64,000 bases of DNA from the NCBI RefSeq assembly GCF_009017415.1, contig NC_092409.1:1984001-2048000 (forward strand). Direction: 5' to 3'. The position numbers were made by a program, and so were the translations under genes. Positions within the stretch are counted from its first letter, which is position 1. Each line of letters starts with the position of its first letter. The notes below the pieces were generated by a model. It had not been told where the DNA came from. It saw nothing but the letters and a program-made list of their open reading frames with translations, and made no database searches. Of the stretch, positions 56,594-64,000 are shown piece by piece. Origin of the DNA: Aspergillus flavus (lineage: Eukaryota > Ascomycota > Eurotiomycetes > Eurotiales > Aspergillaceae).

Positions 56594-57799
56594 TGTGGGC
56601 CTCTTTTCACTATTAATAGAGGCGAGATGAGTAAAGATGAAAAAGAGAAAAAATTAGGCAATTGGTGTTTGGAACAAATTGAGTTTGTATTGCCTGAAAC
56701 GACTTTTGTCTCTATATACGATTGGAATAGTTTTTCCTCTTTTTTTTTTTTTATCTTCCGCGATTTTGCCATGTCTCACCGCCAAAAAAAGTAGTTGGAT
56801 TGCAGTGTACCGTAACAAAGAGCGACTACTACTAAATGTTATAAATTACACTGACCCGTGGAGTATCACTTGGCATCTTCTAAGCATTCAGGAGCATCTT
56901 AAGTACACCAAGTAATCCGAATAACCCGAACAAATTTATAACTATCTTCATAAAGTCTTTTAAACTTACCAAGAAAAAACTGCTGATATTATAGTATAAA
57001 GCTGAAAGCGATTTCTTATCACCTTAGGGTCGACTGTGGTAAAATACCAACCGCAGGCCCATCAACATGAGAAGCAATGATCAATCTATATGTACAGTAG
57101 TATAAAGATCGCAGCTGCCCAATCTAGTATATTCCTATATACTAGTATCACCTGCGTAAGCGCAGAATGTCATCTACCTACAACTTGCGGTGTTAGGGTC
57201 CGTACGGATTTTATAACACAAGAATATCCAGAAAATTTAATCAATTCTAAACTCTTCTCCAGAGTAAGGCGAGAGAAGCAAGTGTTTACAGTCTTTTTTA
57301 TATAAATAGTATAAGGTCCCATTATTCGACTACCCCGTGATCATCACATTTTCTGGTGAGTGGGGGAGTAATATAGCAGAAAGTCGAGTGTGACTTGAAG
57401 GAAAATATTCAGCATAAAGTAGATCTTACGCCCATCCTGCCTTTCAAGTATGTGTCTACTACTACTATTGTACAGAGCACGCAATAAGAAATAAGCCACG
57501 GGGGAGATCTCACATACTACTAACATATCTAAATGTACATACCTTTGCCGCACCAAAGGGATAGCTACACCTAATTAAGGTACTGACAAGCCAAAATACA
57601 CCGCTCCCCTCACCGCTCCATACATTATTACTAGTTAGTGCCAGGCCAAAGACCTGCCAAAGACGTGCGCAGCGATCTATTCACATGACCTTCAATTACT
57701 ATCTAAATTAGTAAGCGGGCAAGCGGCCAATAATGTCCCGGATGAATTGAGGATCAATGAAAAGCCAGATACGTGGACAAAGCACAGACTAAATATAGA

Positions 57800-57831
57800 C
57801 CAATCAGAGCGCAGAGGCTGGCCAATCAGAG
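57800..57831 (+). promoter_or_regulatory. Direct repeat of CCAATCAGAG
   Basis: CCAATCAGAG at 57800-57809 and 57822-57831, a 22-bp period (about two helical turns). CCAAT is the HAP/CBF core. It sits over 1.2 kb from the DBP3 start, so its target is unclear. Confidence 0.5.
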
Positions 57832-57955
57832 TCGAGAAGGTGAAGACCCATCCAGTATATTGCTAGCTCCGCTTCGCTCCGCTGCGCAATTATTTTTATT
57901 TTTATATTTTTTTTCATCAGATCAAGTACTTGCCTTCCTACATATCTTTTAATTA

Positions 57956-58159
57956 ATGACGTTCTTTAGTCAATTTCAGTCAACAAAATTGATCAGTTTA
58001 TCGTTCTATATATTCATTGAATCGCGCCTATTGAATCAGGTCCTTGTCAGTGGTTTCAATGAGGACCAGTTCCGCCTATTTCAGTACCAGATAAGTAGGT
58101 ATCTGTACTGTACGTTGTTCGCTCCCATCGTTGTCAACTTGTCATTCGTGATCATGTAA
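57956..58159 (+). CDS. Possible small ORF, 67 aa, unsupported by homology
   Basis: ATG at 57956, stop at 58159. It has a preceding CCAAT pair and pyrimidine-rich leader, which is why it is listed. The peptide is rich in Phe, Leu, Ile and Ser (SLSFYIFIES, LFAPIVVNLSFVIM) and might span a membrane. No family recognised; composition is equally expected from AT-rich noncoding DNA. Confidence 0.15.
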   Translation: MTFFSQFQSTKLISLSFYIFIESRLLNQVLVSGFNEDQFRLFQYQISRYLYCTLFAPIVVNLSFVIM

Positions 58160-58323
58160 TGTTCTATATATTTGCCTACTTCCTATGGAATGATAGTAGA
58201 ACAAACGTAATCAGTCCCCGATCGCTTACCATAATCCACAAGAAAGGATAAACTCAGGCCAGCCGTGGAGAGTTGAGGGTAGCATGTCCCTAATAGTAGC
58301 ACATGATGTTGACTCAAGCCTTA

Positions 58324-59512
58324 TTAGTCAATTGTACAAATCACTTTGCCCTTAGTACAGTTGCTCTCTAGCAATTTATGGGCATCTGCGATATCCTCAA
58401 AGGGTAAAACCTTCTCGATGAAGACCGTAAAAGTACCATCCCGGAACTTTGGCAGTGCATGCTTGACCAGCAGATCACGCAATTTCTTCTGGTAGTCCTC
58501 ATCCCGGCTTCGGAGAGTGCTACCTTCCAACCTCACCCTCTTCCTCAGAAGGCTACCGATATCAACACCCGCAGGGAGGATTGAACCACTCATCTGTCCC
58601 AACTGAACTATACGCGCATCCCGAGCGGCAACATTCAAGTTACCTTGAAAATGTGTTGCACCCACGAAATCGATGATCACGTCAACACCACGATCATCCG
58701 TTGCTTTTGAGAGTTCAGACGCCCAATCCTGAGTTCTATAGTTGTATCCGGCAGTGACACCCAGCTTATCAAGACAAAAGTCGATCTTTTCCTGGGAACC
58801 TACAGTCACGAACACGGCAGATGCGCCGTCGCTTTTAGCGAGCTGAATGCCAGCTATGGAAACAGATGAAGCGCCTGCATGCCAGAGAACCGAATCTCCT
58901 GGTTTATATCCACCTATCAGGTATAAGGCTTGGGTAGCTGTTATCCAAGTCTACGGCCGGCAAGCTCTCATCAGTGACCAGTCATGGTTATCACATTTTG
59001 GACAACCTTACTTCAGGAATTCCAGCTGCCGCCTCCCACGATAACTCTACGGGCTTATGTATTAACATATGCGTTGAGACAGCGATGTATTCCGCATAGG
59101 CGCCTGTGACGACTTAGCCGGTGACCCAATAGTAAGAGGTCCTTACCCAAAATATTGCAACGTACCACCGTAAGCTAGGCCAAACACTTCATCTCCAAGC
59201 TTGAAGCCAACCTCGGGGTTTCGGCCGAGCTTCTCAATCGTCCCGGAGAACTCAACACCCATAGTACTAGGCGCTTGGGGTGGCACAGGGTAATTACCCT
59301 CACGCTGCAATATATCCATCCTGTTCAGTCCGAAAGCCTTGATTTTGACTAATGCTTGGGCCTCCCCAGGTTCAGGAACCGGTATTTTATTGATGAATAA
59401 GGCATCGGCACTCCCTTTCCCGCCTTTTACATCTTGAGAAAGTGTTAACATGGAAGGTGCTAGTATAGAGATGAAAATACCAACCGATTGCTCTCATCAT
59501 TTTGTCTGCCAT
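58324..59512 (-). CDS. NAD(P)H quinone oxidoreductase, PIG3 type (MDR superfamily)
   Basis: Four exons (59512-59485, 59432-59166, 59103-59012, 58950-58324) give 337 aa. The short first exon supplies MADKMMRAI, joined to DVKGGKGSADALF. Medium-chain dehydrogenase fold: GroES-like half with VKIKAFGLNRMDILQREGNYP and MGVEFSGT, then a Rossmann half with GDSVLWHAGASSVSIAGIQLAK and DVIIDFVGA, and the end KVICTID. The R-x-D-x-x-Q-R-x-G pattern without catalytic zinc ligands places it with TP53I3/PIG3-type quinone reductases, which reduce quinones with NADPH. The physiological substrate is not known. A frame beginning at a downstream ATG (MLTLSQD) is partly intronic and was rejected. Confidence 0.9.
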
Positions 59513-60336
59513 GGTTTGCGCTGTGTATGTCCGCGGCGTTTCCTCTGACCTTCTCTTTTAGGCTCGCTTCTTTCGGGGGTAGCTGGGCGTAGTACTGTAC
59601 AAAGTAAGGTATTCTTTCTGTTAGTTAGTTGGCTTTTGGTAACCCTTTAATTTGTCATCTAGGCTTTATGATTAGTAAGTTGGTTCGGGTAACTAGTAGC
59701 ACATCAAAGCGCCAAACTCTGTGTATTAACCTAATGGATTTCAATACACAGTAGTAACAGTTTTTCTGGTGTACCGAGTATTGATGACAGCTATGATGTC
59801 ATTGTATCTGTGATTTATCACGTCATCCGACCATTCCACGCCTTACAATCCATACGGACTAGTATGTAGACGTTCGGTAGCTGGCTTTCGAATTCCAATG
59901 CACAGCAGGCTACCTGACTAGTGAATCCATCCACCCATACTATATACAATTACATAGATGAAGCGATATCTTATAAAATGACCAACATTCGCGTCATCTA
60001 GCCGTGGTATTAAAGCTACGAGATGGTCCAAACAATTTCTCCCGAATTATCTGGCTGCAAAAAATCGACAGGCGCACAAACCATGTAATAGAAGGGGATA
60101 TGGTTGTCAAATAGTCTAGTAAGTCGCAGAGGAATCAATATTACTAGTGTCAACATTATGCAAAGTAAAAAGCAGTATGTGATATGTATTAAGCTCCGTC
60201 GTAAAGCACAAGAGATTCTGATCACGCCTCCCGAAAGCCAAAGGTATACTTTCCTAGGCACAGTCTAGCTGTGTGTGATCTATGATAAATACGCACGGGC
60301 TACCACCACCAGCCAAAGTACCGAGTGAGCCATCTA
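59513..60336. other. Intergenic region, 824 bp
   Basis: Promoter of the oxidoreductase gene and 3' side of RFA1. A non-ATG frame at 60016-60261 encodes hydrophobic sequence but is not convincing. Confidence 0.6.
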
Positions 60337-62446
60337 TCACGAAACACTATATGAATCGATCATGTTCGCAAGGCGCAGTGCCTCTTCAGAATAATTAACC
60401 GGTTTCGCCGTTACTATCTGACAACGAATGCTAAAGATTTTCCATGAATTAGTGCTTTATATCAAGTCTTTCTCAAGAAACCTGACCTTACCGTTGTTGA
60501 TCACCAAAATTGTCAATCTTGGCCCGACATCTGAAATTCCAAGTTCGGCAATTTGCATCCTGGAAAATATCTCCGGCTGCTTTGTCATCGTTCTGGCGTA
60601 TCTCCATGAGCTGATCTGCGGAAGTGCCCATCATGTACCTGCCCACTTCATCGAAACAGCTGAGATAAAGTTGTCCAGTATGATCGCTAACGCTAATGAG
60701 CATTATATAGCGATACTCTGGTCGTGGATGAGTTTTATCGCAACGTTCACACCGCCATTGGCCAGGATCAAGCTCTGTTACTTTTTTATTGCAACCTTCA
60801 GAAAGACAGGCAGGATAGCACATGGTATCTTGCTTGATGTAGATAACAGTCGCCTTCAGTGAGAAATAGGCCACCTCATCTGACATACCCAATTGCTCCT
60901 CTTTGACCTGTGCGACAGTCTTGAATTGTTCAAGTTTTGTAGTAGATGCGGCTACACCAGGCATTGAAGCATGTGAAGCAAAGACTCCATCCCGGCCTTG
61001 AGCGTCGTACCAACCCTTCAATTTGTGGGCTTCCTCAATATCAGGATCAACCGTCATTGAACCTGAACTCAGCAAGCTTAAACTTCTACCTCCAAAGTCA
61101 GACACTTTCACACCCTTGAACGCTATTACAGACTCGGGTGTCACGTTGAAATTCAGCGCAGTTGATCCCCAGACAGTTAGGCGAACGGAAAACCCCGTGC
61201 TGTCCACTAATGTAAGCTCACGTTTGTTATAAGGCTTGTTGGTGGTCTTGGACATAATCTGAGAAACCTCAGCAACCTCTTTCAGTACTCCAATTACATC
61301 AATGGTGGTATCCTTCTCGACAGACTGCAGGTCACCGATGGTCGTAAAGCTGAATCTGATTTGTGGAACGTCGGCTTGATCCTCTGCCTAAAGCAAAATA
61401 AGACCAGGGTACGTCGGGCGAATAGAGCATTGTACTGACCTTTTCAACAACCGTATCCCGTTCAAATGTGAGTTCATAGTCATTGTTCAAATTGGTAAAC
61501 TGTTTCTTGGCAAGCTTCACGCCGCATGGGCTAGAGATGTAATAAACACTGCCCTCCTGGAAGACGTCATAGAGCATATCACACTGATCATTAAACCCAG
61601 TTGCACGGATCTCGCCACTGTCGTCCAGCAAATTGACGCTGAAGAGCTTACCATCTCCATTCCTGTTATGCCAGGTCCTGATATTTGACTTGCTCGTGCA
61701 CCGTGCCTTGATAGTCCATTTGTGAGAATAAGGCGAGATAGCTTCGATGGGGTAAATGGTGGCATGTGCTGAAGCTGCTGCGGGCTGTGGCTGGGCTGAT
61801 TTGTTGGGTGCTTGGAGTTGTCCTCCTTGAATTTTAGAGCCATAGAACCCGTTGCTTGATATCGTGGTAGGCTGGGACTTCTCCTCCTCTTCTGTTTTAC
61901 TCTCTAGGGGCTTGGGTTCTCCTATTTTCTCAGCCTCGCCTAAATCCTGCAAGACCTCTAGATCCAAAATTATAAGGATCCTGTCCGTGTCAGCCAAAAC
62001 ATGTAAAAAAGAGTTAGCGTGTGGTCTCACTTCTTCCCCTTCACCGAATTCGCCTGGAATGACTTGAGCCTAACGAAACACCCTTTCCGGAGTTGCCCAC
62101 TTGTAACAAATCGATTGGCTTCTGCTGAACAATATAATCATTAGTAGCATATCCAGATGTGACAGGGGATAACATTCAAGTATCAACAGAACTTACGAGT
62201 CGCTAGCATTGTCTGGACATAGTTGGATATATCACTGAAAACGGCTCTGTAGCGCTCTTGATTGTTCTGTTGAGGTGGCAACGGTTTGATCTGGACACAC
62301 TGGACAACGGGCTCCAGTATCTGAGGTTTTGTTTCATCGAAGATTGCACTTTGAGCGAGTTAGTTGATAAGATAAAGTAAGAAGTCACATATATGTATGT
62401 ACCTTAAAGCGCCAACGGAAACCTGGGATGCTGCGTCGGAGGCCAT
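60337..62446 (-). CDS. RFA1: Replication protein A 70-kDa subunit
   Basis: Six exons (62446-62403, 62348-62197, 62124-62031, 61980-61440, 61387-60492, 60430-60337) give 606 aa. Domain order: DBD-F N-terminal OB fold (SVGALSAIFDETKPQILEP, NYVQTMLATPEANRF), a Pro/Gln-rich linker, DBD-A (YPIEAISPYSHKWTIKARC, GKLFSVNLLDDSGEIRATGF), DBD-B (IDVIGVLKEVAEV, LTVWGSTAL) and DBD-C with a four-Cys zinc ribbon (CYPACLSEGC, CERCDK). The last exon, found by frame and homology, supplies IRCQIVTAKPVNYSEEALRLA. RPA coats single-stranded DNA in replication, repair and checkpoint signalling. All splice junctions are phase-consistent. The promoter has two ACGCGT boxes; UBP14 is divergent. Confidence 0.96.
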
Positions 62447-63256
62447 GACAGCAGTTACGCCGTCAGGAAATCAGGCCTTGAATTTTGTCAATACTCAATC
62501 TAGACTTTTTTTCTCCAGAAATTAAAAAAAAGTCCACGGATAAGCAAGAGAAGAGTTAAAAGGTCTGTTTTGACTTGGAATAACTCCTAGGTGTGCAAAG
62601 TGCAGTGATGGGAGGGTATGAATGATCATGTAACGGACGCGTGGAGAATACGCGGGTAAGGACGCGTTGAGTGACTTTTTAATGCCCCACTTTCGTTCCC
62701 TCCCCCCTCCTTCTGCCTGAGGCAACAGGGAATCTCCCAAATGAGCGATGTACGGAGTACAGTAGGAGTACACAGTACGGAGTACTAGTCCGGAATAATA
62801 TGACAACACCGTTCCATATGTCCTACGTAGTGCCAAAAACTACAATTTCTTTTTACTTTCGTCTCTTTTTGTTATTGTTGCTGTTGCTACTTTTTAGTAC
62901 CAATAAATATTCAAATTGAACGTGGCCTTAAAAAAAGTTCAAAATGTACTACACATCGAATGGTTCGAGCAAATAGGAATCAAATCGAAACTTGCCGGGG
63001 TTAAAACAGTAAGTTGAAATTTTGTACAGATTGTACCCCGCGGCATTGCACCCACTTTCAAGGTAAGCTTGCGCCCCACTCAATTTAACGACATAGTAAC
63101 CTTTCTAATACGTACAGCAAGCCCTACCAAGTCACAACTACGGGTCGCGAAGATAATCTCATTAAAGTCCAGCTTTGAATCAGAGTATTTTCACTTGAAT
63201 CTAGCCACTCCTCTAATATAGGGAAAGCTCTCTTCTCCTTTGCTACCTCCACAACA
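62447..63256. other. Divergent promoter RFA1 / UBP14
   Basis: 810 bp. Contains two MCB boxes near RFA1 and a pair of TACGGAGTA motifs (62751, 62776). Confidence 0.65.
62637..62667. promoter_or_regulatory. Paired MCB (ACGCGT) boxes upstream of RFA1
   Basis: ACGCGT at 62637-62642 and 62662-62667, with TACGCGGG between them, about 190-220 bp upstream of the RFA1 ATG. The spacing (25 bp) is nearly the same as in the UNG1 promoter (24 bp). Sequence seen; MBF control inferred. Confidence 0.6.
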
Positions 63257-64000
63257 ATGGCTTCTTGCGTGCATGTAAATTCTCACGGTTGGTTGGCTGC
63301 TAACAACAATACTCATGGTGATAGTCTTCGTTAATATTTCTGTGGCAGATCTAAAGCCCCCATCTCTCTCACAAGCTGTATACCGAGAAGATTGCACACA
63401 GTGTTTTGATTCCATCGTACGCTATCTATCACTTTGGCTCCGAAGTTCTGTACCTAATCAATAGCTAGGACGATGAAGCCGGTTTGAATGTTTGCCTCAC
63501 TTGCTTCAATGGCGGCTGCGCTGGGGACAGAGATCATGCGTCTCTCCATTTCAAGCGCCATGGCCACCCCTTGGCATTGAACATCAAACGAATTCGAAAG
63601 AAGGTCCAGGTGAGCTGAAATGTTCGCCTATCTCATTCTACAGAGCTCTTAACTGCCAATTCTAGCGTGATGAGCCCCCACACAAAATCTCAAAACTTGC
63701 AATAGCTGCCGAAACAGATGAAAACCGCTATGACACAACCACGCGCGTTATCTGTTATTCATGCGGTAAAGACGAGATTGATAAGACGAGTGGTGGACTA
63801 GCGATGACCATTGATGGAGTCCTAAATGCGATGTCATTCTCAAAACGAGAGGAGGTAAAGGCCTGGGAGCAGGAGTTCGTTCCTTGTGAACACACCCTCT
63901 GCCTGAATCAACAGGAATCCAGAAATATCGGGTCGAAAGGTATTCCCCAGAGACCCAGCTTATTCGGTGCTATTCTTACCTGTGCGTCCAGACCTGAGTC
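63257..64000 (+). CDS. UBP14: Ubiquitin carboxyl-terminal hydrolase Ubp14/USP5, N-terminal part
   Basis: Exons 63257-63287, 63349-63416, 63469-63609 and 63666 to the right edge. The start MASCVHVNSH is joined to DLKPPSLSQAVYREDCTQC, then CLTCFNGGCAG, DHASLHFKRHGHPLALNIKR, EPPHKISKLAIAAET and EEVKAWEQEFVPCEHTLCL. This is the tandem zinc-finger ubiquitin-binding N terminus of Ubp14/isopeptidase T, which recycles free ubiquitin chains after proteasomal degradation. The catalytic domain is beyond the window. After about 63940 the reading frame no longer resembles the family; a donor-like GTATTC at 63941 suggests an intron begins there. The first intron was placed by frame (GTTGGT at 63288), with moderate certainty. 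Confidence 0.85.

Larger units (their letters stand above)
56594..58323. other. Intergenic region, 1.7 kb, with orphan CCAAT boxes
   Basis: Upstream of DBP3 on the left, 3' of the oxidoreductase gene on the right. T11 run at about 56741. At 57800-57831 there are two identical CCAATCAGAG decamers, followed by a pyrimidine-rich stretch and a 67-codon ATG open frame (57956-58159). Confidence 0.55.

Noticed and set aside
59143..59451. Start of the quinone oxidoreductase at the ATG reading MLTLSQD
   Set aside because: The first residues fall inside an intron; the spliced start MADKMMRAI-DVKGG fits the family.
60016..60261. 81-codon hydrophobic frame downstream of RFA1
   Set aside because: Begins at GTG rather than ATG, with no homology recognised.

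Overview
The window is nuclear DNA from a filamentous ascomycete, most likely class Eurotiomycetes (Eurotiales/Onygenales type). Evidence: short GT-AG introns (about 48-90 nt) with CTAAC/CTGAC-like branch sites, compact mostly single-copy genes on both strands, a fungal-type ornithine decarboxylase antizyme, a Zn2Cys6/Fungal_trans regulator, the fused HisH-HisF enzyme HIS7, and proteins that read like Aspergillus/Onygenales orthologues. I see no rRNA, convincing tRNA, CRISPR, plasmid or intact transposon. Gene models below were spliced by hand and all close in frame; the sole exception is MRM2.

Layout, left to right: partial FLC-family membrane protein (-); TLS1/HCA59 spliceosome factor (-); ARP4 (+); unrecognised 632-aa protein (-); Zn2Cys6-like transcription factor (-); uracil-DNA glycosylase (+); protein disulfide isomerase (-); ATG22 vacuolar transporter (-); Mediator MED14 (+); DNA polymerase epsilon subunit DPB2 (-); NASP/Hif1-type histone chaperone (+); Yippee protein (-); ornithine decarboxylase antizyme with a +1 frameshift site (-); MPE1 (-); HIS7 (-); dCMP deaminase (-); ATG7 (+); MRM2 carrying two disabling lesions (-); unrecognised coiled-coil protein (-); OST3 (+); RFT1 (+); DBP3 (-); PIG3-type quinone oxidoreductase (-); RFA1 (-); start of UBP14 (+). 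Intergenic spacers of 0.3-3.3 kb hold homopolymers, microsatellites and short palindromes, and no further gene I can support.

Functional themes: replication, repair and chromatin (ARP4, UNG1, DPB2, NASP, RFA1, dCMP deaminase), ER folding and N-glycosylation (PDI, OST3, RFT1), autophagy (ATG22, ATG7), RNA processing and ribosome biogenesis (TLS1, MPE1, DBP3, MRM2), and polyamine control (antizyme). Three promoter regions of S-phase genes (UNG1, DPB2/NASP, RFA1) carry perfect ACGCGT boxes, and HIS7 carries Gcn4/CpcA-type TGASTCA sites.

Most notable: (1) an antizyme gene split by an in-frame stop at CCC-TGA with the body of the protein in the +1 frame, easily missed by gene callers; (2) a mitochondrial rRNA methyltransferase gene with a 1-nt frameshift plus a nonsense codon; (3) a 9-mer, TACGGAGTA/TACTCCGTA, present 13 times and only between genes; (4) five stop-free introns of length 3n, two of them in the splicing-factor gene TLS1.
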